64,000 nt of DNA, taken from contig QLIY01000450.1 of the NCBI GenBank assembly GCA_003260075.1, positions 62,795 through 126,794 on the forward strand. The letters run 5' to 3'. Source of the stretch: Phallusia mammillata. Taxonomy: Eukaryota; Chordata; Ascidiacea; Phlebobranchia; Ascidiidae. The position numbers and the translations under genes were made by a program. Positions 51,301 to 63,200 of this stretch are shown here, one piece after another (within the stretch, counting starts at the first letter, position 1; every line of letters begins with the position of its first letter). The notes under the pieces are model-generated. The model was not told the DNA's origin. It was given only the letters and a program-made list of their open reading frames with translations, and did not search any database.

Positions 51301-54300
51301 TATGTCACTATATTTAATCCGGATATGCCGAAAACCAAACTGAGACGTCGCGCCACCATTCCAGTGATTCCTTACAATCTTAGGGTGTGGGGATCTGATT
51401 GCTATCATTGGGCAAGCGAGCGCAACGTATGGAACAACAGTGACTGCAAGGTAACTTGAATAAAGTTTAACATATGCTTGTATTAAATGAGAATTGAAAA
51501 TGGTTACAAGTAACAAAATCAATTAATGATTAGACATGGATATTTGAAAATATGAAATAATAAGTGGCATTGTTAGCTCCTACAAAAACATAGGATAAAA
51601 CATTAATAAAACATCAATACACTAAACACAAAAAAGTGAAGTCCAAAAGGGGCTAATACTTGTTGAGTACAAACACTCTCTCTGTTTTATAAATAGTATT
51701 TTCAAAGGCAATGTGCTGTAAGATCAGAAATTTTTTTCAATGTGTCGAAAGACTGTTTTAAAGTAAGTTGTTGTTTTTAGGTATTGAATACCTCAACGTT
51801 TGAACAAACTATTTGCTCGACCACTCATCTTTCTACATACTCAAGCTCGTTTAAGAACATCGAAACGATTTTACTGATGCGAGATTTTATCCTCATGACG
51901 CAACCCACCGCACTTTCTCCATGTTTGACTGTACGTTACTGTGTTGTTTCTTTATTGTTTGAAAGTGACAAGTCTTCAACTTTGTTCAATTGATATACAC
52001 TTGCCTTCAACTTTAGAAATTGATCTGCTTTTCTCCAAAATTTTGTGTGCCCAGCCAACCAAAGTTATACTGGGCTGAATAACCATACAATGAATCGCAT
52101 TTTGCCCGCAAAACAAATTATTTAATCTCATAACATTGACAATAACAATAAATACGAACATACAAATGTGTCATATAACTAGGCAACCCCCCCCCCGCAA
52201 AACAAATTATTTAATCTCATAACATTGACAATAACAATAAATACCAACATACAAATGTGTCATATAACTAGGCAAACTCTTTTTGTTAAAGTTAACCTAC
52301 CATGTGTAACTAATGCTATACCCTGCATTACACTTTCAGGTGGTGGTGGCAGTTGTTTGTTTCTTTTTAACTTTCCTTGCTATACATCGCTTCGTTTTGC
52401 GTCGCCCGGACACGAACTCAGATTACGATGAAATAACGGGAACTTTGAGGTCACCAGGATTGGGAAGCTGGTTGAAGTGGATGTTTGGAGCGGACGACAG
52501 GGGAGCTAGTGGAAGAGTCCCAATTGTTCTCAAAGACAACAGGCCAGACCATAAACAGGTGAATATGGCACACATTATCTTTTTATAGACGTTTACTTTG
52601 ATACAAAAGTTTTATCAAAAGTATCTCACAATTCAGTAGGCTATAGTCATTACATTTTATCTTTCGTGTGCAGATTTTTGAAGTGACAGTTCACACTGCA
52701 AACTGGCCAGGAAGTGGGACTTCGTCGATGGTTAACATGCTAATGTATGGACTGGATGGGAAATATGAGGCACGCGAACTTTGCGCTCCATCAGAGTACG
52801 ACTCTTTTTCCCCAAATTTACGATCTCCAACTAACTCATGCTTTTTTAAAACAGGTCAATGCATTTTACAAAATCACAAATCTCGAAATAAAAAATTACC
52901 ACTGTACTTTATTAACAGGCTCTATCAAAACGTTTATCGTGACCTTCAAAAAGAACCTTGGGTCATTGTGGAAGATTTGCTTCTGGCATGACCACAGTGG
53001 TCCGCGACCCCGTTGGCACCTGGACTACGTCATAGTTCGTGACGTCACGTCCGGTGAGCGTTGGTTTTTCCCGTGTGACACGTGGTTGGCACTGGATCGT
53101 GGTTCGAATCGAATCAGTCGCGAACTGAGAGCGATGGAAAGCAAACCGTCTGTGCTGAGACATCTTGCGATGCGCGCAAAGAACATGATTCTCGATTACC
53201 ACAGGTAAGCGTTGCAGTTAAACATTATTTTCTATGGTGTGTTAGAGCTTGATATTTTATCAGCAACTTAATGAAAGACCAATTCTGTTGTTTTAGCATG
53301 ATTTCCATCTTGGCTTGTGCTCGTTGGGGAGTCCTGACAAGAGCCCAGCGAATCGTACACATTATGACTCTTTGTATGGTGATCTTTACTCTAGCATCTG
53401 TCAAAACTATCCTAGAAGAGTCAGACATGTATGCATACGGTAAATTAAAAAAAATGACTCTATAAGATGAGCGATTATCTACTACATTGCGCTTCTACGT
53501 TTAGATGTTTCGTGCTTTAGCGGTGAAAACCTGCTATGGGGTTTTATCATTGGGGCAGCTTCGTCGGCCATATTACTTCCAGCTCAACTGATTTTCAGGT
53601 AACCATATAGTGATTGTTTACATTTTATTCAGTGTAATCCGTAAGAGGGCCTGCAGTAACCATGAAACATTTCAGATTCACGAAACAGGACGATCGTATA
53701 TCTGTAATGATGGAGGACAGCACGAGTAACAGCGCTATATCGCCAACTACCAACATGTCACGAGTTTCTTTACCAAATAAATCCGGCAGAGATCTGTACA
53801 GCGGCCACGGTAAGTTTGAACGACGACCTGGATCAAATTTACTCAAAACCATGCTTTGATTGACGGCATGTTAAAATTCAGGTGGTCTGCATAAGACGGC
53901 GACGGTCACTCACAATTTCGCAGAACTGGACGAGATTTTAAGTGAGGAACAAGAAATGCCTAATAAGTTTGTTACCGACTGGCTACAACGTAAGGAATGG
54001 GCAACAACTAGTAGGCAGAGCATTAACAACGGTAAAGCATTGCAATATAAGGCATCTAAATACTGTATTAAATACATCAAATCTGCGAACAGAAATCAAT
54101 GACCAGTGCACTACCGGCCTTCCCGGTAGCGTAACAAGTCTCGATACGAGCGTTAGTTCTTATGACGAGGAAATAGCTCGATGCATGGCGCATGATACGT
54201 CTGCTTCTACCTGTCCAACTGATATAAGATGTGACAACGGTAAGTTATAAATAATGTTACCAATGCACAGTATTAACGTTGTAATCGTTTTTGTTTCCAG

Positions 54301-57300
54301 AGAGACACGCCCAAACTGGGAAAAAAGATGGCGAAAATTCGACCTATTACCACGATTCTGTGTTGGACCAATCATTTATTTCAGTTGGAAAGAGCGTCCC
54401 TTCAATTTACGTTGAGGATGCGGTGCACAATGACGAGTAAGTTTCTCACAAATATTTCTCAAGTGTGTGCATTTCACAATTACACAGTTTGCAACACAAA
54501 AAAGATCATTGACTTGTGCAGTAAACCTGCCAATCTGGTGTAATTGCAGCGCGTTTAGTCCTTCATTGTTTTGCGCTACATAACGTTTTAACGTTGCGCA
54601 GCTATTTCCTGCTTGTTTTTTCCCAGTGCAGTTGTGCCGATGTGTGTTCTTTAACCAAGCGCAAAAAAACAACAACTCACCAGTGCTGTCCTGAAAATGA
54701 ACAAATTCAAACAATGCAATGTTACACTTTGTGCATCTGCATTCAATTTTTTCTGTATCATCAATCTTACAGAATACAAGAAGCAGATGATTCGGCAGAC
54801 AAACCTTCCCTATTTGCGATGGACGGGCCTGAGTTGGTTCCTTGTGAAAAACTTGATCCAATACACCAAGCCAAAACTGCACCCCTGCCTCGTCAATGTA
54901 GCTTTATAGCCTGGGCTTATTACGTCGCAACGCTTTTAATCTGCGCTTTGTGTACGGTCTATGGAGCTGAAAAATATCTCGTGGACACGGACTTTGACCG
55001 ATGGATTGAGACATCGTGTTTTGCTCTGTTCTGGACCGTTGTGGTTATCGAGATCCTGTTTGTATTTGTTTCCACATTTGTAGCGACTCTTCGTAGCTTT
55101 TTATCCCGATCTAGTGAGCAAAGCACTCTCGAAGAACTTTTTCCAACTGTAGACTCCGCCCAGGTGGACGATTACGCTTACAAATATTACAGTAAGTACA
55201 TCAATGTAAGTAGAAAAATGTCAATACTATAACGGTCTGCTCTATCTACAGGCGAATATGGAGTCGTAAGTGATGCTGACAGTGACACGATTACAGAATC
55301 TGAAATGAAGATGCGCCTTTCGGAGCGACGTCGCTCCAGATACCTTCGCAATATGTTACCGCCGTACGACGAGAAAGGCAAATGGAGAAACAAAAACCAT
55401 CCATTGCGCAAAACAGCAAAACAAATGCGTCGATCTGCCGCCGCAAAGAGAGCCTTACTCGCTTGGTGTGGTCTTTTCTTTTTGTCTTTAGTTTTGGTGG
55501 CAATCACAATCTCACAAGACGCTGGAAATCAGGGAAGGTATGGGCATAAGAGTCACGTGACCAACTTGTTTCACGGCCGTTTTTGCCTCGCTCAGGGCTA
55601 CCTGCTTTCTAGCAATTGCTCCTACAATGCATCTCAGTCAAATTTTCCTGATATCGCTAATCACACTGAATGGAAAAGCTGGTTTCAACGTTCATTTCTA
55701 CACAGAAACGAAAACTTAACGGCGAATCACGAGACTTCTGTGTTGCTTGGCACTGTCAAAATGACTCTTTATCGCCGCCATGTGGCAAGTAAATGCGATC
55801 ACTTGACGGAACGGATGAAAAAGATTTTAAACATGTCCAGTTGCAAACCTAGTGCTCAAAACGTGTCGAAATTTTATCAGCACCCAGCTTCCAATACGAA
55901 ATATGAAATTAAAAACACCATGCGTCTCGATTTCCTTCACCCATCGGCATTCGAGAACGTCACTATTGTTGGTGACGCAGTGAAAATAGATTTGCTTGTG
56001 TACAATACGATGACGAAACATTACACTACGGTGGAAGCCTTCACGGAATTTCCATGGGGAATTCACCCTTACCGCAACCGACTGCAAGTAAATTCGGTCA
56101 ACCTTGAAATAGCGAACTCAAATGCTCGGAACGCTCTTACATTCTGTCACGCTGTGTTGGTTGTATGGGTGGCATGGAGTGCAGTAAAGCAGTTTATCAT
56201 CATCATCACTAACATGGCTGTGTCCAAAGAGCAAAGAGAGGAATTGTCCAAACGTTCACTTCTACCCACTCACGTGTTTATGAAAGTTCTCAGCTTTGCT
56301 GTTTGGCTCGTAATCGTTCTGTATCTTCTTTCCTCGACGATCCTGAGAGCGAACTTACTCCAAACGGCCGATTATTTCACAGTTACAGGACATGCAGGAC
56401 GGAACTATGACGAGTTTCTGCAAGCAATTTTGACAAGTGAAATTGTATCTCGGCAACTTTTGGCCGCCTGGACAGTTCTTGTTGTTGTTCAGTGCATTAA
56501 TCTCATTGTTTCGTGGCACGGATCAGGAAGTAAGTTTACAAAGGCTCTTTCGGCTCTGTGCGGATCATTCAAGTCGGACGCTTCCTCTGTATATATTCTG
56601 TTTGCCGTATTTCTGTTTATTCTTAGCGCGGTTGGTTATCTCTTTTTCGGCACCACTTTATTTTATCACGCCACTGCCAGCCAAGCATTAATGCGGACCA
56701 CCAGTTGGTCAGCTGGAGTTACCAAGACTGTAACAGGAAAGTCGAACCTGGAAGAAGCTAAGAAGCGATCTGGAATCCTGCTAAGCATTCTCTATTTCGG
56801 CTTCGTGTTCATCGTGATGCGAGTGATAATGAAGGGTTTCATCGTGTCTTCGTTTCAGCGAAAACTCTGCTGTACAAAACGAGGCAAAAAGAACAAAGAT
56901 GACAACCTTTACACTAAAGCAGGCAAAAAGGGGAAAACATTGTCAACCAGTACCCTAACACAAAGTAAAACACAGCGCGCTACGCCTTCAACAAACCGGT
57001 ACGTGCTTTTCAGTGACATGCTTCATACAACCTGGCAAGAACTATCCAATGGTGTGAAAATCATTGTCGCAACGCTGTTTTGTGGAAATGTCCCAGGCGC
57101 GTTCCAAACTGTGGACGCTGAAACTTCGTCGTACTCGCAACAATCTTCAAGTCGCGAGTCCGTGCGAACGGTCAGTGATCGAAAGTTCTACATGGCAGAA
57201 AGTAGTTTGGAAAAGCGAAAGCTTGGTCCGCTTGAGGTTGGTGTTTCATCTCATGGAACCACTTCGGGATTTGTTGAGGGAAGCACGTGGGGCGTAATAA

Positions 57301-59750
57301 CTCCGGGGTCTGATTCGATGTCAATTCCTGCTTCAGATGCGTACGCTTTGTCGGGAGAAGCAGCCATGTCAGAGGTGAGTACTTTCATATGTCAGCTGAG
57401 AAGGGTTTGAAGAATGTATGGCATATACTTTGTAATGAGGTATTATGACACGGTTACTTTTACACAGGCTGAGTTACAAGTTCGTGAGCTTTGTCAACGT
57501 GCGACAGAACTGATTGATGACGCAATGAGCAATATGGATGATTTTGAGATGCCTAACGCCGAGAAACTGACTAAAACAATGTGAGTTCGTCATTTTGTGT
57601 AATGCTACAAACCTATTTGAAGACAGCATATTGATTGTTTTGCGTGTTTGTTTTTCAGCAGCAATAACTCAGTCAAGTTTGACCCGGAAAGTGAAATCTC
57701 CAAACTATCCCGTCAGCTGGCTGATTTTGTGCGTCGTCACGGCGATATAGATGACGATGCAGATACGGTTGTTACGTCGTCGACCTCAGCGCAGGATATC
57801 AACTCCCCATGGTCGTTTGTGGATGACAACGAATCCCAAGCGAATAATTCAAAAGCTGACCGTGATCACTCGAGCACCACGTCCAATAGTTCTCTAAGAT
57901 TTGGTTCTGAAGCTCTTCTTTATTCGCAGAAACCACTCACCAGGTAAGCTTAGTTGCAAATTATATCAGGGCAGTATTGCATCAGGGCATTGAACATTAT
58001 TTTTTTTTCTTTCTACAGCTTGTCAAAACTAAACACATCCACTAATCAGGAAGCCGCAGACCATGGTTCACAATCCTCAGGAATTTCGACAAAAAGTCCA
58101 AAAGAACATCGCACAACAAAAGGCGAGCGTGACAGATGTCAAGACGTTGACCAACCCGGTGCGAAGTTGCCGAAGAATGGGTCCAGTAGTGACACATCAG
58201 AACAGCAGGGTCTTACCACGTTCAACTTAGCATGTCACGATCGAAGACTGACCCTGTTGAGGCAAAAACTGGCAAGGCGAGCGGCGGGTGTCCAACAGAC
58301 TCCCGTCGAAACTCTGTCCTCTGTTTCAACAGAAAGCAAGAGCAGTATTGAGGTATGTCACCTTGTTTCCAATACGCTATTTTTTTCAGAAATTATTACT
58401 GCGATGAAACTATTTGTGTGATTAAGTGTGGCGTAAAATATACTTAATTTTCCTATGGTTACTAGGAACAAAGTTCAGATGGTAATGGCGGACGAGTCAC
58501 CTTATGGCAAGCTTTAATGAGAGCAAAGCACAGACACAAAAAGACCACGATAACCCCCATGAAGCGTAAGTTTTGCTCTTTTCAACTGTAATTGCAATAC
58601 TATTATTTTTCTACGCCACTTGCGTCCATGCCACATGCTTAAAAAAGTCGCAACCACAATTTTATTTTTGTCCCTGTAGCTCGTCCACTGCGTCGTTCGC
58701 AAACGATATTTGTGAACGCTAAAAAACTTCCTGTTTGCAATTTCCTTCCGTCTTCAAACACATCGGATACTCACAAGACTGGAGGAAGTTCCGAGCATAC
58801 TCCGAAGTTCGCTACAGCTTTTGCAGCAACTGAACAACCCGCGGCAGAAGTTAACCCGCTTTGTGAAACACCAACGCCAAACCGCCAACCAGACTTCTGC
58901 GAGGAAGAAAGGTAAAAACACTTATCAAAGTCTTTGCTATGAAACAGCTACGCAAATTATTGTTTCTTCGAATTCTTATTATGTTACTTTCTTGTATAAC
59001 TTGCCTATACTAAGTAAAGTTGCCAACAGTCATATTTAACTCACACTCTGGAGCGCTTCCGCCCAGAGTTGTAAACGGGCCTGAAATTGGAGCCCAAAAC
59101 CCGGCCCGAATCGTTTTTGAAATGCCTGTTTGGGCCCAAAAGTTTGATTGACAGGCTTATAGAACCAGGAAAGACCAAGACAACAAAAACAATAGACAAT
59201 TGGTCATTAACAAGGCGTTTTAGTGCTTTTTGACATTAGGTCATGTCCAGCAACTGGCTACTTGTGTAAAGTCCGGCCCGAATCCCCCCCCCCCCAGGCT
59301 TATAGAACCAGGAAAGACCAAGACAACAAAAACAATAGACAATCGGTCATTATAACAATGCGTTTTGGTGCTTTTTGATATTAGGTCAGGTCCAGCAGCA
59401 ACTGGCTACTTGTGTAAAGTCCGACCCGAATCAGACCCGTTTTTTCGAAGAAACCTAAGCCCTAACCCGGCCCAAATGGTAAAAAATGGTAAATGGTAGC
59501 TGCAGCGCGTTCAATCATGATCTACCAATTGTGCTAACCATTAGTGGTTCTTCAGTGCAATTGTGGCGCTAAGTTTTTCTTTAATCAAGCGAAATAAACT
59601 AAACTCAATCATTGCAGAACGATTCCTGGTCTTGTTCCTGAAGACGAATCTCCGTCCAGTCACCGAGCAACAGTAATTACAAAGCGCACAGCTCTCATCC
59701 GAAATCGTTCGGTTCCAGCCAAATTTTCCACCTGCGAAGATTATCCATGA
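33855..59750 (+). CDS. PKD1: Polycystin-1-like protein, 76 exons
   Basis: Polycystin-1 is a huge membrane protein that pairs with the channel polycystin-2 in cilia and cell contacts. Joining 76 predicted exons gives one frame of about 4,768 residues (human PKD1 is about 4,300). Order of parts: hydrophobic signal sequence, WSC domain, a long run of Ig-like PKD repeats, REJ/GAIN region, GPS site, first membrane segment, PLAT domain, ten more membrane segments with the polycystin extracellular loop, and a long polar tail. The WSC domain points to PKD1 and not to the PKD1L paralogues, but I see no leucine-rich repeats, C-type lectin or LDL-A module. The start is the ATG at 33855 because it opens directly into a signal-like segment (YLWLVICFSV). 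The sub-entries list exons. Transcription converges with EIF2AK4; the stops are 500 bases apart. Confidence 0.92.
34642..35059. mobile_element. hAT-type MITE in PKD1 intron 2
   Basis: Ends cagcggttcccaaac and gtttgggaaccactg with a perfect 8-bp duplication, atttaggc, at 34634-34641 and 35060-35067. The interior is non-coding. Confidence 0.92.
36715..45177 (+). other. PKD1: PKD1 exons 5-34: PKD-type Ig-like repeats
   Basis: Exons 36715-36870, 36934-37080, 37542-37732, 38054-38371, 38439-38581, 38649-38747, 38898-38994, 39125-39246, 39325-39432, 39519-39745, 39829-39922, 39992-40168, 40233-40321, 40378-40605, 40687-40995, 41058-41242, 41430-41582, 41661-41786, 41857-42014, 42078-42277, 42408-42581, 42643-42778, 42850-43088, 43408-43665, 43749-43883, 43919-44041, 44121-44310, 44607-44741, 44841-44957, 45045-45177. 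Roughly ten to twelve repeats can be seen by their last strands, such as YTFDRPGVYFVRI and YKGSFTIHVEAYN. The clearest is the last: WTFGDGTEV followed by HVYTSTGIYTVTLSVWN. Confidence 0.82.
47309..47533 (+). repeat. Exon 44 of PKD1 duplicated at a C run
   Basis: The 78-base exon 47309-47386 and following intron recur at about 47459-47533 after ten C (47447-47456), with one base changed (cac to cat). The second copy lacks a normal acceptor, so I used the first. This fits an allelic fragment joined in the assembly. Confidence 0.8.
50008..50160. mobile_element. Decayed hAT-like MITE end in PKD1 intron 52
   Basis: The stretch agcagttctcagactagggtatgcggtccctta resembles the left end of the element at 34642 (cggttcccaaactggggtccgcggtccttta). 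No right end or target duplication could be fixed; the right limit is approximate. Confidence 0.4.
50624..51930 (+). other. PKD1: PKD1 exons 55-59: GAIN end and GPS autocleavage site
   Basis: Exons 50624-50734, 50816-50943, 51014-51135, 51239-51450, 51781-51930. The GPS motif reads CYHWASERNVWNNSDCKV followed by ICSTTHLSTY. The scissile HL|S is present (about residues 2992-2994). The usual C-x-C before it is C-S-T here, so one of the four conserved cysteines is missing. Cleavage is therefore likely by motif but not certain. Confidence 0.85.
52105..52275. repeat. C-run duplication in PKD1 intron 59
   Basis: A block beginning gcaaaacaaattatttaatc (52109-52186) recurs at 52197-52275 after ten C (52187-52196) with one base difference. 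The following exon 60 is intact. Confidence 0.85.
52340..53204 (+). other. PKD1: PKD1 exons 60-62: first membrane segment and PLAT domain
   Basis: Exons 52340-52558, 52674-52854, 52919-53204. VVVAVVCFFLTFLAIHRFVL is the first membrane segment (about residues 3027-3046). The PLAT domain follows at about 3100-3220: FEVTVHTANWPGSGTSS, KTFIVTFKKNLGSLWKI, WHLDYVIVRDV and RWFFPCDTWLAL. PLAT domains bind lipids and proteins on the cytosolic side. Confidence 0.92.
53297..55191 (+). other. PKD1: PKD1 exons 63-69: membrane segments 2-5
   Basis: Exons 53297-53439, 53505-53598, 53676-53809, 53882-54031, 54093-54239, 54301-54436, 54773-55191. Hydrophobic segments are VHIMTLCMVIFTLASV, LLWGFIIGAASSAILLPAQ, WAYYVATLLICALCTVYG and ALFWTVVVIEILFVFVSTF. 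A polar, serine-rich cytosolic loop of about 190 residues lies between segments 3 and 4. Confidence 0.87.
55252..57374 (+). other. PKD1: PKD1 exon 70: 2.1-kb exon with polycystin domain and segments 6-11
   Basis: One 2,123-base exon covers residues about 3663-4370: LAWCGLFFLSLVLVAITI (segment 6), an extracellular polycystin loop with several N-glycosylation sequons (SNCS, NLTA, NMSS), then segments near residues 3956-3985, 4004-4028, 4063-4083, 4107-4130 and 4171-4197. The pore-helix glycine-aspartate filter of polycystin-2 is not visible between the last two segments, as in other polycystin-1 proteins. All other exons of the gene are much shorter. Confidence 0.9.
57468..59750 (+). other. PKD1: PKD1 exons 71-76: cytosolic C-terminal tail
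   Basis: Exons 57468-57580, 57659-57943, 58019-58352, 58466-58565, 58680-58911, 59618-59750; the stop is TGA at 59748-59750. The sequence is polar and serine/threonine-rich. AELQVRELCQRATELIDDAM at the start is the only stretch that could form a short coiled coil, the position where vertebrate PKD1 contacts PKD2. The tail, at about 400 residues, is longer than in human PKD1. Confidence 0.75.
59072..59480. repeat. Repeat with C-run duplication in PKD1 intron 75
   Basis: The ends carry gggcctgaaattgg...cccggcccgaatc and gacccgaatcagacccg...cccggcccaaat, a degenerate terminal-repeat pattern. A block beginning aggcttatagaaccagg (59152) recurs at 59296 after twelve C (59284-59295). Confidence 0.6.
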
Positions 59751-60249
59751 ACCTTTTCCTTTAAAATTCATTGTTTTTCCGCTGTACGTATCGCAGCTCG
59801 TTGCTGTATTTATCGCCGCACTTCTCCAGCAGAAGTATTAAATATTTGGAACGCGCAAGCTGTCTTGGTGTATTGCAGCTACATTTTGTCGAAGGGTTTT
59901 GTGAATAACGCAAGGGTTGGGAAACAATAAGCACGACAATACAACAGTGGATTGCAGAAAATATACACGCCACGAGCTTGGTCCAAGACAAAAGTCGAGA
60001 AACACAGACACTTTTAGATGATCCTCATTACACAAATCAAAGCAAAAACTGGTAATACACAAGGTAGCAACAGTGCAAAAAAGTATGAAGGAACGACTGC
60101 TGTGATCAAAAGCAGTGGTTGATATAAAATGTATAAGGCAACTTGCAACATAAAGTTAGTTCCAACTGTGTGGGAACACCGCAGGTTTGCAACATCTGGA
60201 AACGGCTTGGAGGCAAGCAAAGGCACCAATGGTAGTTTTTTTGCATCAG
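59751..60249. other. Spacer between convergent 3' ends
   Basis: About 500 bases lie between the stop of the polycystin gene and the stop of EIF2AK4. Both 3' UTRs must end here or overlap. No convincing coding frame and no unambiguous poly-A signal for either gene was fixed. Confidence 0.6.
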
Positions 60250-63200
60250 CTACACTAGCAGATAGTAACCATCGTCTTTGTAGCTGTATAGGATTACGAA
60301 CGGAATTCTAAAAAAAATAGAATATGATCGTTTTCATGTAAGCTATACTCAGTTTAAACGTTTCGTCGATGTGGACACTTTTCAAAAGGTGTAGAAAACA
60401 ACTTTATTTTTTGTGACTTACTGCTGTGCAAAGCTGACTTCCGATATCCTTTCGGCAATATTGGAAATATATTTTTTGTACCGCGGGTTGTCCTGTGTGA
60501 ATTTGGCCACAGACGTATTAAATTCTTCTTCCGTGTTTCGAACATCCAACGAAGTCGCCATGGACTTTAAAACGTTTGAGGGAAGCTCGACCTAAAAGCG
60601 TTTTTTTAGGATTAACAACAATAAAAGATGCAATGTTGTTGTTTTTTCATTTTAAGTCTGCTCAGGAATTTACACATTTATAGCCACAATAAAAGAAAAG
60701 TTTCAAGGACAACACAGCCGTTGGCGTAAATTACTGCTGATAGACAGAAAACAAGAACAAAGACGGCCTTATTAGTTAATGTGAAACACCGCAAATACCA
60801 ACAAACTTACTGCAAATGCGCACACTCGAGTTTTATTTGAGATATGAGAGAGCAAAGGCAGTGATGAGAGTTTGGTCCGAATTTCGTAGTCAATCCTTCT
60901 GCGGACATTGAAAGCCAACTTCTCTGGGGCAACAACTTCGAGGTTTAGTTGCCGCGTTCCTCCGTGATGCGATGCACTGTTCTGAGATGCTTGTGCGTCT
61001 GATGCAGTGGGGTAAACTGTGCTGGACGGTTTGCTACAAGTAGAAATGTTTATTTGCTGTTGTTATATCGGTTGTACAAAATGGCGCTGCCAATTGGGTG
61101 ATACAAACCAAAACAAAACACAATTGCAACGGCTGTTCTTAATCTAATGTGATTCTTTGTAGCAGCATGCGTTGTCCAATAAATGATGGCAGCTCTTGTA
61201 TTAATGACAATACTTTTATGCTGTATTAAATTATGCATATGTGTGTAGTGAAGGCGTTAAAATCCACAAGTTTATGGTGGCCGTGCTATTTGTAAGCATG
61301 CCAAATACAAAAACAGGTAACGCGACAAACAAAAAACTTACATACCTTATTTTAGAAAACTACTTTGCAGTCGGGGCAATACATGATAAGTTTCAAACAG
61401 TGCACAACCTATACGTTCTCATCAGTACATATGTCCAGTTTGGGTATTTAACAGGCTTTGTGAGGTTTGGTTTATCAGCCTGTTACTCCCGACAAACTGG
61501 AGTGCTGTGTAGTACAGCAGCACGTATGAGACCTTGTAAGTCAAAACAGTGTGAACTAGGGATGTGCCAAAACTGCAAATGTTCTGTTTGGTCGTGCATT
61601 AAAGTAAAATGCTCGGTGCTCGGCCGAGCACGCTCGGTGCATTATGACGTCACAAAAAATCCCCTTTCTACGTTTTAGCTCTACAAGGTCTCTTCCGTCA
61701 CCGGCGGTGTTTTATTAAGCTGTACATGCCCTTTAAGTACGCGTTTTTCCACTATCTAATACATTTGAAATATCATTCGTTTTTGTTCATAGACACCCTT
61801 TAGAACACTAGTTTCGTATGTTAGCAGGGCATGAATATGCAAATTTAACGATCGGGTCAGTTTGTGCAACTGCTCGGCCGAGCGCCGAGCACCGAGCATT
61901 AAAAACAGCGATGCTCGGTACCGAGTAATCGGGTTCTGGCTCGGCCCGGCCCATCCCTAGTGTGCACTGTGTGAAGCTTACTTTGAAGTAAATACTTACA
62001 CAACGCTGTTTATGGAGGTAGTGTCGTCCACATGTCCGATTTTCTTATTCAAATAGTCCAACAACTGTTGCACAGGGACTTTGCGATCGCTTGACTTTCC
62101 GTTCGTTTCGCCGTTCAACGATTTTACTGTGGCCATTCCGCTCTCCTTTTCGGTGATGTAAACAAGATGACTGACGCCCCGTTGTTGGGCAAATTCCTAG
62201 GACAAAAATCGTAATCCACAGTAAACAACCACACATTTATTTTCCGGTTTTTGGCAAAACCAATGGATATAATCACTTATGCAAGAAAGACTTTAAGCCA
62301 GGGATGCACAACGTGCGACCATAGATCAATATTTTTATGCAGTCGTGGGCATGTATATTCAAATGTATGATTTGGACTTGGGGTTCGTGCATTGAACCCA
62401 ACTTGACATTTCGCATCTAATATTGGTACCCCGGAATATTAAGGCGCTTTATATAATAAGCAAATATATATGCGTCAGATTTGCTCATTTGTTTAAACAC
62501 AATGCAAAGTACGTAAGATATAGTTTAGAGTTTACATTGAGGAATTTACATCGCAGATAATAACATTTCAAATATTTTCATCGTAGTGATTACATGGCAG
62601 ATAACGTTATCGTGGTAACTATATCGCAGACAATTTCTTCGTTGGATTTTTTTACTAAAACACGTTGGACTTCTAACAGGTAACACAAAGAACAACAGTA
62701 TGAATAGCGACGATACGAGTTATCAGCAAATCGTTCAGTTCATTCTATGAATTAGATTAGAAATCAAATCTGACTATTCGGCACAAGTGCGTAAGATATT
62801 ATGTAATAAATCTAATAGCAATTATATTTTATAAAAACAAAAACCATGGGCGAGCTGACAGCCGTTGGTGAAATAAGAACCGGTGATGTGACCGTCGTTA
62901 GCGAAAAAGTTGTGCACCCCTGCTTTAGGTTAAAATTTACGCCTTTAATTCGCCAATTCAGTTTTACCTGCATATCTTGCACAGAACTCTGTGGATTTCT
63001 GTCATATGGAGTTTCAGCAGAGATTCCGGCATCCCACAAAGACTTAAGGATTCCCAGTCTTTGGGATAGAAGCTGGGATCGCCCTATGGCACAAACTAAT
63101 ACATCGATCGAGGAATGGCGAAGTTTTCTGTCTTGATCTGATTCCGTATTATTTTGTGCCAGCGCTTCTTTCCCCGTTGTCACAACCGATGCCACAATCT

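Noticed and set aside
54376..54882. 168-codon minus-strand open frame
   Set aside because: It is antisense to PKD1 exons 68-69 and the intron between them; the plus-strand exons are supported by phase and homology, and the antisense frame shows no domain.
61241..61678. 145-codon plus-strand frame in an EIF2AK4 intron
   Set aside because: It runs from intron sequence into the MITE at 61557 and has no recognisable protein features.
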